Origin: Serratia marcescens
GTDB lineage: Bacteria; Pseudomonadota; Gammaproteobacteria; Enterobacterales; Enterobacteriaceae
Direction of reading: 5' to 3'
Assembly: GCF_006715005.1 (NCBI RefSeq)
Contig: NZ_VFMJ01000001.1
Coordinates: 3,472,001 to 3,536,000, forward strand
DNA: 64,000 bases
In this document: one piece after another, positions 53,986 to 61,918 of the stretch
Position numbering within the stretch: the stretch's first letter is position 1
How the letters are laid out: each line of letters begins with the position of its first letter
Notes under the pieces: model-generated
What the model saw: the letters and a program-made list of their open reading frames with translations, nothing else
The model's database searches: none
Told to the model about the DNA's origin: nothing
Translations under genes and position numbers: made by a program

Positions 53986-54006
53986 GGCGCGGGCCTGGCC
54001 CGCGCC
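53986..54006. terminator. Bidirectional terminator between feaB and feaR
   Basis: GGCGCGGGC-CTG-GCCCGCGCC is a perfect 9-bp hairpin between the two convergent stop codons. Confidence 0.6.
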
Positions 54007-54011
54007 CTGAC

Positions 54012-54911
54012 TTACTGATACTGCCGACGGTATTCGCTCGGCGACATGCCGAAACGCTGCTTGAAAGCGGTCGAGAAATGGCTGTGATCGGTGAAGCCCC
54101 AGTCGAGGCCGACGCCGGCCAGTTTTTCCTGCCCGGCGGCGCTGCGCAGCGCCTGCGCGCACAGATCCAGCCTGCGGTTCCTGATGTACTGCGCCACCAT
54201 CAGCCCCTGACGGGCGAACACCCGATACAGGCTGCGTAACGACACCCCCAACTCGGCCGCCACCCACTCAGGGCGCAGCTGCGCCGACTGAATATGCCTG
54301 TCGATCAATGCCAGCGCCTTGTCGAAGACCGGTTGCTGCCCCTCCGGGCGCGCCTGTTCGAGCGCCAGCGCCGGACGCAGCAGCGCCGCCAGCGCATTCA
54401 GCACCGCCTCGCTTTCCGCCGCGGCGAGCTGAGGATCCTGCATACTGCTCAGCACCAGCTGGCGGCTGAGGCGCACCGCGCTGAGCTCAGCCCCGAGACG
54501 CTGGGCGCAAGGCGGCGGCACCGGCAGGCAGCCGCGCGGCAACAGCAGAGAGATTTGGCGCGAATCGCGCTGGAAGGTAAAGCTACTGGGCCGTGAGGCG
54601 TCGATCAGCGTCATGTCGCCGGGAGAGAGCACCGTTTGGCGATCGCCCTGCTCCATCAACGCGCTGCCGCGCAGCTGGAAAACGGTGAAAAAGTGCGCAC
54701 CGTCACTGCGGGCGATCTCGCTCGGCGTGCGGTACAGCCGGGCCTGAGACACGTCGACCACGCTCAGACGCAGGGCATGAGCGCGAAACTCCTGCATCGC
54801 CCCGCTGAAGCCGGGCCCCAGCGTTTTTGCGCAGAATCGGCCGCAGGCGGTGTTGATTTTCCCCAGCCACTCTTCAAAGCCGGCGTCCCGGAGCGTTGCC
54901 AATGCCGTCAT
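54012..54911 (-). CDS. feaR: AraC-family activator FeaR
   Basis: Activator of the phenylethylamine genes. It has 299 residues (E. coli FeaR 301). The N-terminal domain carries FTVFQLRGSALMEQGDRQTVLSPGDMTLID (in parts), typical of the AraC-binding-like cupin. The C-terminal double helix-turn-helix ends HSHFSTAFKQRFGMSPSEYRRQYQ. Position next to feaB supports the name. The start MTALATLRD follows GGGAGAG. Confidence 0.9.
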   Translation of the reverse strand: MTALATLRDAGFEEWLGKINTACGRFCAKTLGPGFSGAMQEFRAHALRLSVVDVSQARLYRTPSEIARSDGAHFFTVFQLRGSALMEQGDRQTVLSPGDMTLIDASRPSSFTFQRDSRQISLLLPRGCLPVPPPCAQRLGAELSAVRLSRQLVLSSMQDPQLAAAESEAVLNALAALLRPALALEQARPEGQQPVFDKALALIDRHIQSAQLRPEWVAAELGVSLRSLYRVFARQGLMVAQYIRNRRLDLCAQALRSAAGQEKLAGVGLDWGFTDHSHFSTAFKQRFGMSPSEYRRQYQ

Positions 54912-55133
54912 GATCTCTCCCTTCAAACGCCGGCGGTGCTGCGCCGTTGAACAGAAAAACACCATAACAATCCGTTAACACACAATCAATGGCGAACGGG
55001 GGATTTGGCGTCGCGATCACAGATCATCGGGCGCTGTCATTCATCCGCCACGAAACCGTCATCTCATCGTCACAGGCCTCGCCAAAAATACAGGCTGATC
55101 TCCCCTTCACGTTGACACCCTGGACATGACCCG

Positions 55134-55856
55134 ATGAAATCGTTGCAAAAATCCGTTTTAGCGCTGTGTTTGTTTACCACCAGCGCCCTGGCCGCGTTCC
55201 ACGCGCAGGCGGCAGAGGAAGCCCAACCGTTCACCACCGCGCAGCAGGTGGATCTGACCCACATCCTGCCGCCGCCGCCGGCCAACGACTCGGCGCAGAC
55301 CCAGCGCGAACTGCGGGAAGTGCTCGACATGCAGCAGAAACGCACGCCGGAAATGGCCAGCCAGGCCAAGGCGGATGCGGAAGAGAACGTCTGGGTGTAC
55401 AGCAACGTGATGGGGCCGAAGTTCAACGCCAAAGCGCTGCCGGCCGTGAGCGCCTTCTTCGATCGCATCGTCGCGACCGAGGCGGCGGTGGTGGATCCGG
55501 CGAAAGATTTCTGGAAGCGCCCGCGCCCGCATATGCTGGACAGCCGCATCGAGCCGATCGTCAAGCGCTCCAGCTCCGGCTCCTGGCCTTCCGGCCACAC
55601 CACGCTGGGCACGCTGATGGGCATCACCTTAGCCAATATGGTGCCGGAAAAGCGCGCCGCCATTATGACGCGCGCCTGGCAATACGGTGACAACAGAGTG
55701 GTGGCAGGGATCCACTACCCTTCCGATATCGAGATGGGCCGCATCGCCGGCAGCGTCATCAGCCAGCAGCTTTCACAGCAGCAGGATTTCCAGCAGCAGT
55801 ACCGGCAAGCGCGCGACGAGCTGCGCCAGGCGCTGGATTTGCCTGCGGATAAATAG
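55134..55856 (+). CDS. Class A non-specific acid phosphatase (PhoN/PAP2 family)
   Basis: Secreted periplasmic phosphomonoesterase. It has 240 residues, with a signal peptide (LALCLFTTSALAAFHAQA) cut near residue 26. The PAP2 signature is complete: KDFWKRPRP, then SGSWPSGHTT, then the spaced GDNRVVAGIHYPSD, which supplies the nucleophile His. Broad substrate range is usual. Which paralogue (phoN, phoC) cannot be told. Confidence 0.87.
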   Translation: MKSLQKSVLALCLFTTSALAAFHAQAAEEAQPFTTAQQVDLTHILPPPPANDSAQTQRELREVLDMQQKRTPEMASQAKADAEENVWVYSNVMGPKFNAKALPAVSAFFDRIVATEAAVVDPAKDFWKRPRPHMLDSRIEPIVKRSSSGSWPSGHTTLGTLMGITLANMVPEKRAAIMTRAWQYGDNRVVAGIHYPSDIEMGRIAGSVISQQLSQQQDFQQQYRQARDELRQALDLPADK

Positions 55857-55870
55857 ACCCGGCGGCTAAC

Positions 55871-55893
55871 ACCGGGCCCTGACGGCCCGGTTT
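55871..55893. terminator. Terminator after the acid phosphatase gene
   Basis: ACCGGGCC / GGCCCGGT, an 8-bp perfect stem with a CTGAC loop and a short TTT tail on the plus strand, lies between convergent genes. Confidence 0.65.
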
Positions 55894-56533
55894 ACGGCTG
55901 TTTGTCCAACAGGTAACGCACCACCGCGGCGTACTCTTTGGCGTAGCCTTCAACGCTGGTGCTGGCCATGCCGGCATTGTCTATCTTGTATTTGCCTGCC
56001 ACGTAGAACGACGGGGTGCCGCGCACCTCGAATGCTTTCACCGCCTCGTTCTGCTTGGCGATCAATCCTTTGACCAGCAGGCTGTGGCGTGCGTTTTCAT
56101 AGGTAGCGGCATCGATGCCGGCCGCCGTAAACACCCGCTGAATATCGTCGGCGCCGTTGACGGCGCGCTGTTTCTGCACCGCGTCGAACATCGCCCCTTC
56201 AATCTTGTCTTCCACGCCCAGCACCGTCGCCACCGCCCAGGCTTCGGTCAGCTCATTGCCCAGTTTGCCCATCAGGCTGACGTGATATTTGGTGACTTTC
56301 TCACCGGCGGGCAGCGCCTGCGCCACGGTACTGCCTACGCGATAGGTCTCGGCGAACTGATAGCAAGGGCCGCAGTAGAAGGAGAAGAACTCCACCACCG
56401 CCGGCGCGGCGGCCACCGGCTTATCCAGCCGGGTGTATTGCTCGCCCGCACGGTAATCCGCGGCCTGAACCGCAGGCAGCGCCAACATCAATACGACGGC
56501 GGCGGCGAACGAACGTTTAACTTTTGCCAACAT
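55892..56533 (-). CDS. DsbA-like periplasmic oxidoreductase with CGPC active site
   Basis: It has 213 residues, with a signal peptide (FAAAVVLMLALPAVQAAD). The thioredoxin fold with helical insert matches DsbA (VVEFFSFYC..CYQFAETYRV, KGLIAKQNEAVKAFEVRGTPSFYVAGKY). The active site is Cys-Gly-Pro-Cys, where DsbA has Cys-Pro-His-Cys, and the cis-Pro is preceded by Thr (GTPS), where DsbA has Val. Both features are thioredoxin/DsbC-like and predict a more reducing protein, perhaps a dedicated or isomerase-type paralogue. The start MLAKVKR follows GGAGTGTTT. Confidence 0.85.
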   Translation of the reverse strand: MLAKVKRSFAAAVVLMLALPAVQAADYRAGEQYTRLDKPVAAAPAVVEFFSFYCGPCYQFAETYRVGSTVAQALPAGEKVTKYHVSLMGKLGNELTEAWAVATVLGVEDKIEGAMFDAVQKQRAVNGADDIQRVFTAAGIDAATYENARHSLLVKGLIAKQNEAVKAFEVRGTPSFYVAGKYKIDNAGMASTSVEGYAKEYAAVVRYLLDKQP

Positions 56534-56641
56534 AAACACTCCTGGTTTCATCTATGAACATCGTCCTTAGCGGCGGTTTTTATAATCAAATAACCGCCAG
56601 AAGACCAGTTTTTATTACCTTCTATTTGTGAGGGATTATGT

Positions 56642-57046
56642 TCAGCGCCCTTCGTAACCGTCCCAGTAGGCGCCTACCGCCTCTTGCGAGAGCACCTGGC
56701 GGCGCTTAGGATTGTCGGCGCTGCTGTAGGCGCGATTAATGAAAATGGTTTTGTGTTCCATGTTCTGCTGGAACTCCGCGCTGGCCAAGTAATCGGCCTT
56801 TTTCTGCGCCTCGCTGCGCGCCACGCCCGCCACGCGATCCTTTTTCCCCCATTGGTAGAACTGTTCGAACATCGGCACGGCGTTTTTAATGCTGCCGTTC
56901 ACATCAGTGCGGAATTGCGGATCGAAGTCGTCGCGCGTTTGATAAATGTAGTGCTTGGCATGCTGCTCGGCGCTGCTGAGGTGATGGGTGCAGGCGCTGA
57001 GCGCCAACAGCGGCAACAACAACGCCGCGCTTTTCAGTTTTTTCAT
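56642..57046 (-). CDS. Exc2-family lipoprotein
   Basis: It has 134 residues. The lipobox LSAC gives lipid-attached Cys19. The rest (AKHYIYQTRDDFDPQFRTDVNGSIKNAVPMFEQFYQWGKKDRVAG in parts) matches entry-exclusion-like Exc2 lipoproteins, first described on ColE1-type plasmids and also found on chromosomes. Here it is chromosomal, with no plasmid or conjugation genes nearby. The role is unknown. Confidence 0.8.
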   Translation of the reverse strand: MKKLKSAALLLPLLALSACTHHLSSAEQHAKHYIYQTRDDFDPQFRTDVNGSIKNAVPMFEQFYQWGKKDRVAGVARSEAQKKADYLASAEFQQNMEHKTIFINRAYSSADNPKRRQVLSQEAVGAYWDGYEGR

Positions 57047-57239
57047 GTCGTCTGTCCCTGTCAGTGAGGAAGGTCCCTTTAGCGCCACGAGCATAACGCC
57101 GCCCCCCGGCGAACGTCAAACGACAAAAATCGCATCACATTGTTTTATATTAATATTATATACATTGATTGGTATTCATTGCCTGAAACACTATGCTTTA
57201 ACAGAACAGGGTAAACACTCACCAACTGCGAGGCGGCCA

Positions 57240-57488
57240 ATGAAACCGATCGACAAAAACGTGGGGGAGTACGACCTCACGGCGGAAAAAAAAGCGGGCA
57301 TGATCACCGGCACCATCCACGGCGAACTGCCGGACAGCGACGCCAACCTGCCGCTGCTGCCCTTCTCCGGTACCTTCGCCGGCCCCAGCGTGGCCGAAGC
57401 CATCGCCGATATCCAGCAACAGTTCCCCGACATCGAACCGGCGATTATCGACGACTTGCGCGAGGAACTGCTGAAGGCCGGGTTCTAA
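57240..57488 (+). CDS. Small acidic protein of unknown function
   Basis: It has 82 residues, starting MKPIDKNVGEYDLTAEKKAG after a GCGAGGCGG ribosome-binding region. The sequence is soluble and acidic, with no signal or membrane segment. An extended N-terminus gives way to a helical end (SVAEAIADIQQQFPDIEPAIIDDLREELLKAG). I do not recognise a family. A much longer upstream reading overlaps the divergent lipoprotein gene and is unlikely. It overlaps the convergent reductase by 4 bp. Confidence 0.6.
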   Translation: MKPIDKNVGEYDLTAEKKAGMITGTIHGELPDSDANLPLLPFSGTFAGPSVAEAIADIQQQFPDIEPAIIDDLREELLKAGF

Positions 57489-58252
57489 ACCGGATCGCGG
57501 TGCCGCACGAACGGGCTGTAGACCGGCGCACCGGGCTTCAGCGCCAGATCGGCGTCAAAATCTTCATTGCGGTTGAACGGCACCGCCGGCCAGGCGGCAA
57601 GATCGCTTAAGGCAGCCCGATACGCCTGGGTCACCTGCGCCAAAGCGGCGTTCTGCGCCTGCCGCTCCTCGCTCGCCAACCCGCCGCGCACGCCATAGAC
57701 CAAGAACGGCTCCAGCACGCTAAAGCCGATATAGTGCAGCGCATGCATGATTGGCCACAGCATCAGCCGCATATCGCCGTCGCGCCCGTCCGGGGCGCAG
57801 GCCTGAGCGGAAGCGCCGGCGGTGACGGTCAGCAGCGCCCGCTTACCGCGCATCACGCCATTCTCATGGCGGTGGCGGCTGTCGTAGAGCCCGCCGTAAA
57901 CGAACACCCGATCCATCCAGCCCTTGATGATGGCCGGCGCGCCGAACCACCAGAAAGGGAACTGCAGCACCAGCGTATCCGCCCAGTGCAGCAGCTCGAT
58001 ATGCCGCCGGATCTCCGCCGGCAGCGCCTGGATCGTCCAGTGATGGCGCTGTTCCTGCATCGCATCGAACCGGTCCGCCTGCTTTCTGCTGGGGTAATGG
58101 CCGGCGCCCTCGCGCGGATCAAACCCCTCCTGATACAGATCGACCGTCTTCACCTGGTGCCCCTGCGCCAGATAAGCCTGCCGCGCCTGTTCGGCCAAAT
58201 GGGCATTGAAAGAATGCGGCTCGGGGTGAGCCAGCACAATCAGCACGTTCAT
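57485..58252 (-). CDS. NAD(P)H dehydrogenase (quinone), flavodoxin-like fold
   Basis: It has 255 residues. The flavodoxin-like FMN fold begins MNVLIVLAHPEPHSFNAHLAE. The phosphate-binding and sheet region LVLQFPFWWFGAPAIIKGWMDRVF is typical of the NQO1/YwrO/KefF group, as is KRALLTVTAGAS. It reduces quinones by two electrons, using NAD(P)H. Divergent from an HxlR regulator, a pairing common for redox-stress genes. Confidence 0.88.
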   Translation of the reverse strand: MNVLIVLAHPEPHSFNAHLAEQARQAYLAQGHQVKTVDLYQEGFDPREGAGHYPSRKQADRFDAMQEQRHHWTIQALPAEIRRHIELLHWADTLVLQFPFWWFGAPAIIKGWMDRVFVYGGLYDSRHRHENGVMRGKRALLTVTAGASAQACAPDGRDGDMRLMLWPIMHALHYIGFSVLEPFLVYGVRGGLASEERQAQNAALAQVTQAYRAALSDLAAWPAVPFNRNEDFDADLALKPGAPVYSPFVRHRDPV

Positions 58253-58336
58253 CCTGTGTCTCCCGTTGTAAGGTGGTGCTGTTATGCTGTGGCTTTATCG
58301 CCCCCTTGGCAATTACGCACCTGAAGGTAACCCCCA

Positions 58337-58717
58337 ATGGCTTATCCCGGCGACGTCTATTCGAGCAAGTGTTCCGCGCGCGATGCGCTGGCGCTGATTT
58401 CCGGCAAGTGGGTGATGCTGATCCTGCCTGCGCTGGCGCAGCGTCCGATGCGCAACGGCGAGCTGCTGCGCCGCATCGACGGCATTTCGCAGAAGGTGCT
58501 GACGCAAACGCTGCGCCAGCTGGAACGCAACGGGCTGCTCGAGCGGCTGGATTTAAGTGAAAAGAATCAGGCACATGTGGAATACCGGCTCAGCACCGTC
58601 GCCTGCTCGCTGGTCGAGACGCTGACGGCGCTGGACCGATGGGCGGAATACCATTTCCCGGAGCTGGACGCCGCCCGCGAGCGCTATGATGCCGACCGCG
58701 GGCGCGAGGCCGATTAA
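58337..58717 (+). CDS. HxlR-family transcriptional regulator
   Basis: It has 126 residues. The winged helix contains the family core LISGKWVMLILPALAQRPMRNGELLRRIDGISQKVLTQTLRQLERNGLL (in parts), with a Cys near residue 12 (SSKCSARDAL) that in some relatives senses electrophiles or quinones. It is divergent from the quinone reductase, which is its probable target. Confidence 0.89.
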   Translation: MAYPGDVYSSKCSARDALALISGKWVMLILPALAQRPMRNGELLRRIDGISQKVLTQTLRQLERNGLLERLDLSEKNQAHVEYRLSTVACSLVETLTALDRWAEYHFPELDAARERYDADRGREAD

Positions 58718-59295
58718 AGCGGTTTGGCCCGCAGCGCCTCGCCGCTGCGCACGAAGTTGCCTGCCCCCAGATGATGAATGGTGTGCAGATCCGCATTGGC
58801 GGCAGTGAAGTTCCAACGTCCTTGCTGGAACACCCGCTCATCCGCCGCCGCGCTCAGCACCTCGCCGAAGCAGGTATCGTATTTTTCCTGTGCGCCGCTT
58901 TCCGGCAATAAGCGGCACTCCAGCCACGCCACGCAACCCTGTTCGATCAGCGGCACCTGCAGCGTAGCGCTCGGCGCTGCGGCGATATGAAAGCGGGCGA
59001 ACTTGTCGTCATCCAGCCCGGACACGCTGCCGACCGCGTAGGTGGCGTCGATGAACATGGCCGCCGGCACGCAAATGCCGAATGCGCCGCTCTCCTCGAT
59101 CATTTGCCGGCTGTGCGCCCCTTTGTCCACCACGATGGCGATGCGCGGCGGGCTGAACTCCACCGGCATCGACCAGGCGGCGGCCATCACGTTGCGTTTA
59201 GCGCCGTCGCGGCTGCGGCTGGTGATCAATACCGTCGGGCCGTGGTTCAGCAGGCGGCTGGCGTGTTCGAGGGCGACAGGGCGAAAGTGGCTCAT
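58714..59295 (-). CDS. Flavin reductase-like protein
   Basis: It has 193 residues. The FMN-binding split barrel includes VLITSRSRDGAKRNVMAAAWSMPVEFSPPRIAIVVDKGAHS (in parts) and CFGEVLSAAADERVF. Such proteins reduce or bind FMN for oxygenases, or act alone. The start MSHFRPVAL follows AGGATTTCCCG. The longer upstream reading has no family match. Convergent with the HxlR gene, overlapping by 4 bp. Confidence 0.85.
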   Translation of the reverse strand: MSHFRPVALEHASRLLNHGPTVLITSRSRDGAKRNVMAAAWSMPVEFSPPRIAIVVDKGAHSRQMIEESGAFGICVPAAMFIDATYAVGSVSGLDDDKFARFHIAAAPSATLQVPLIEQGCVAWLECRLLPESGAQEKYDTCFGEVLSAAADERVFQQGRWNFTAANADLHTIHHLGAGNFVRSGEALRAKPL

Positions 59296-59469
59296 CGGGA
59301 AATCCTTGCGAGTGACTGATTGTCCCGCAGTGTAGATCTGCGCTGCGGCGGCAGGCAACGCGGGGCGCACAGAATGCGCAGGTGAGATGCTTGTTCCCCG
59401 TCTCGCCATCCGTTATCTATAGTTAAATCAATTCGCCGGTAACGGCCCACTCCACCTGAGGATCTTGCC

Positions 59470-61071
59470 TTGACGTTTTTAAAACACCCTATCACCGGAT
59501 TGGTGCTGGCCGGCTGCGGCCTGCTGTCGGCGGGCGGCGCGCTGGCCGCTTCCGATGCGCTGGTGTACTGCACCGTCGCCTCGCCGGAATCGTTCAACCC
59601 GCAGCTCTCCAGCTCCGGGCCGACTTTTATCGCCACCTCGCAGGTGCTGTACAACCGCTTGGTGACGCTGCGCGAAAGCGATAAAACCCCCGCCCCGTCG
59701 CTGGCCACCGAGTGGAGCGTCAGCCCGGACGGCAAGACCTATACCTTTACCCTGCGCCAGGGCGTGAAATTCAACAGCAACAAATACTTCACCCCGACAC
59801 GCGACTTCAACGCCGAAGACGTGGTGTTCACCGTGATGCGGCAGAAAGATTCCGCTAACCCGTATCACAAGGTCTCCGGCGGCAACTATGAATACTTCAC
59901 CGACATGGGCCTGGATAAGCTGATCACCAAGGTGGAAGCGGTGGACGAGCATCACGTGCGCTTCACGCTGAGCCAGCCCAACGCCGCCTTCGTCGCTGAC
60001 TGGGCGATGGATTTCGCCTCGATCCTGTCCGCCGAATACGCCGACGCCATGCTGAAAAAGGGCACGCCGGAATACGTCGACAACTGGCCGATCGGCACCG
60101 GGCCGTTTGCGCTGCAGCAGTACAAACAGGATTCGCTGATCCGCTACATCGCCAATCCGCACTACTGGCAGGGCGAAGTGGCCAGCAAGCACCTGATCTT
60201 CTCCATCACGCCGGATCCGCAAACCCGGCTGGCCAAGCTGAAAACCAACGAATGCCAGATCATCCCCGCGCCGCTGCCGGAACAGTTCGCCGCCATCAAG
60301 GCCGACGGCAACCTGCAGCTGCACGACATCACCGGACTGAACGTCGGCTATCTGGCGTTCAACACCCAGAAAAAACCGTTCGACAACCTGCTGGTGCGCC
60401 AGGCGTTGAGCTACGCGGTAGACAAGAAAGCGATCGTCGCCGCGGTGTTCAAAGACAGCGGCACGCCGGCCAATTCGCTGCTGCCGCCGGGCATGCTGGG
60501 CTACAACGATAAACTGCCGGAGTACACCTACGATCCGCAGAAGGCGCGCGAGCTGCTGAAGCAGGCCGGGCTGGAGCAGGGCTTTGAGACCGACATCTGG
60601 TCGATGCCGGTACAGCGCCCTTACAACCCGAACTCGAAGCGCATCGCCGAGATGATCCAAAGCGACTGGGCGAAGGTGGGCGTGAAGGCCAAGATTGTCA
60701 CCTGGGAGTGGGGTCAGTACCTGGCCGGGCTGCGCAAAGGCGAGCAGCAGAGCGCGCTGTACGGCTGGGTGTCGGACAACGGCGATCCGGACAACTTCGC
60801 CACCCTGCTCGGCTGCGCCGGGGTGCAGAGCGGCGCCAACGTGGCGCGCTGGTGCGATAAGGATTATGACCGGCTGATCCAGCAGGCTATCCAGGAGAAC
60901 CAGCCGCAGGCGCGCGCCAAGCTGTATCAACAGGCGCAGGTGATCTTCGCCAAACAGGCGCCGTGGCTGCCGTTGGCCACCGGCAAGGTGTTCTACGCCA
61001 CCCGCAGCAACCTGAGCGGCTATGTGGTGGACGTGAACGGCAGCGATTTCGCCAAGGCGAAATTGAACTGA
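59470..61071 (+). CDS. Periplasmic peptide-binding protein, DppA-like (orphan)
   Basis: It has 533 residues (E. coli DppA 535). The signal peptide (GLVLAGCGLLSAGGALAA) is cut near residue 26. Body motifs match DppA: LVYCTVASPESFNPQL, NPYHKVSGGNYEYF, AMDFASILSAEYADAM, IGTGPFALQQY and WAKVGVKAKIVTWEWGQYL. The start is TTG after GAGGATCTTGCC. No dppBCDF permease genes follow; a cytochrome b561 gene is next. It may feed the Dpp transporter from elsewhere, and DppA-type proteins also carry haem in some bacteria. A paralogue is more likely than DppA itself. Confidence 0.86.
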   Translation: MTFLKHPITGLVLAGCGLLSAGGALAASDALVYCTVASPESFNPQLSSSGPTFIATSQVLYNRLVTLRESDKTPAPSLATEWSVSPDGKTYTFTLRQGVKFNSNKYFTPTRDFNAEDVVFTVMRQKDSANPYHKVSGGNYEYFTDMGLDKLITKVEAVDEHHVRFTLSQPNAAFVADWAMDFASILSAEYADAMLKKGTPEYVDNWPIGTGPFALQQYKQDSLIRYIANPHYWQGEVASKHLIFSITPDPQTRLAKLKTNECQIIPAPLPEQFAAIKADGNLQLHDITGLNVGYLAFNTQKKPFDNLLVRQALSYAVDKKAIVAAVFKDSGTPANSLLPPGMLGYNDKLPEYTYDPQKARELLKQAGLEQGFETDIWSMPVQRPYNPNSKRIAEMIQSDWAKVGVKAKIVTWEWGQYLAGLRKGEQQSALYGWVSDNGDPDNFATLLGCAGVQSGANVARWCDKDYDRLIQQAIQENQPQARAKLYQQAQVIFAKQAPWLPLATGKVFYATRSNLSGYVVDVNGSDFAKAKLN

Positions 61072-61077
61072 TGTCAG

Positions 61078-61101
61078 GCGCCGCAGCGCGGGCTGCGGCG
61101 C
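61078..61101 (+). terminator. Hairpin after the DppA-like gene
   Basis: GCGCCGCAGC / GCTGCGGCGC, a perfect 10-bp stem with a 4-nt loop, begins 7 bp after the stop codon. There is no T tract, so it may only protect the message end. Confidence 0.45.
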
Positions 61102-61325
61102 AACCCGCTTCACCACTTAATAAGCTGCCAGCCTCTGAAACTGTCGCCCATTAGCTTCACAACTTACGATGCCCCTCTACCGCCTGGCGCATACCCCACT
61201 AAACCAATAGCTTAATAAGTGAGTTGAGCCTGGCGTTTTGCCTAAATTGCGCGCACGCGCTTTCCTCCGATGTAACATTTCGTTACCATCGACGCACAGA
61301 CCCTTTAACATCAAAAGGTAACCCG

Positions 61326-61865
61326 GTGCAGAACACCTACATGCCGTGGCAAATTCGCCTGCACTGGCTGGTGGCGATCCTGCTGGTCATCACCTGTGTC
61401 ACCATCGAGCTGCGCGGCTTGGCCGAACCGGGCAGCGCCCCCTGGTACGTGCTGGTTGTCACCCACTTCAGCTGCGGCGTAACGGTATTTGCGCTGATGC
61501 TCGCCCGCCTGTTCCTGCGCTGGCGCCACCCCTCGCCCGCCATCGCGCCCAAACCGCCGAAGTGGCAAACCGGCCTGGCGCACCTGACGCACACCCTGAT
61601 TTACCTGCTGCTGCTGACGCTGCCGGTGCTGGGGGTCTATTCGCGCTATCTGGGGGGCAAAGAGTGGTATCTATTCGGCCTGCCAATGCCGTTCGCCGAT
61701 GTGGCCGATCGGCCGCAGGCGCGGGCGATTATCGGCTGGCACAAAACGCTGGCGTCATTCGGCTACTGGCTGATCGGCCTGCATGCCGCCGCCGCGCTGT
61801 TCCACCACTATATCGTCAAGGACAATGCGCTGGTGCGCATGCTGCCGTTGATGAAAAAGCGCTGA
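61326..61865 (+). CDS. cybB: Cytochrome b561 CybB
   Basis: Inner-membrane di-haem b protein of 179 residues (E. coli 176). Four helices are present, with haem-ligand histidines in IRLHWLVAILL, VVTHFSCGVTV, IIGWHKTLASFGYW and LHAAAALFHHYIVKD. It accepts electrons from ubiquinol and oxidises superoxide in some relatives. The start is GTG after AAGGTAACCCG. The longer reading lacks a ribosome-binding site. Confidence 0.92.
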   Translation: MQNTYMPWQIRLHWLVAILLVITCVTIELRGLAEPGSAPWYVLVVTHFSCGVTVFALMLARLFLRWRHPSPAIAPKPPKWQTGLAHLTHTLIYLLLLTLPVLGVYSRYLGGKEWYLFGLPMPFADVADRPQARAIIGWHKTLASFGYWLIGLHAAAALFHHYIVKDNALVRMLPLMKKR

Positions 61866-61918
61866 CCACCCGGCGCCAGGGATGAATTTTCGGGCCACGC
61901 CCGCTGACAGGGAATGAC

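Noticed and set aside
56642..57046. Exc2 lipoprotein as a sign of an integrated plasmid
   Set aside because: No replication, mobilisation or conjugation genes are near it, and the family also occurs on enterobacterial chromosomes.
59479..61116. 545-codon open frame on the minus strand over the DppA-like gene
   Set aside because: Antisense shadow: the sense frame encodes a full DppA-like protein with signal peptide, while the antisense product is a basic low-complexity sequence.
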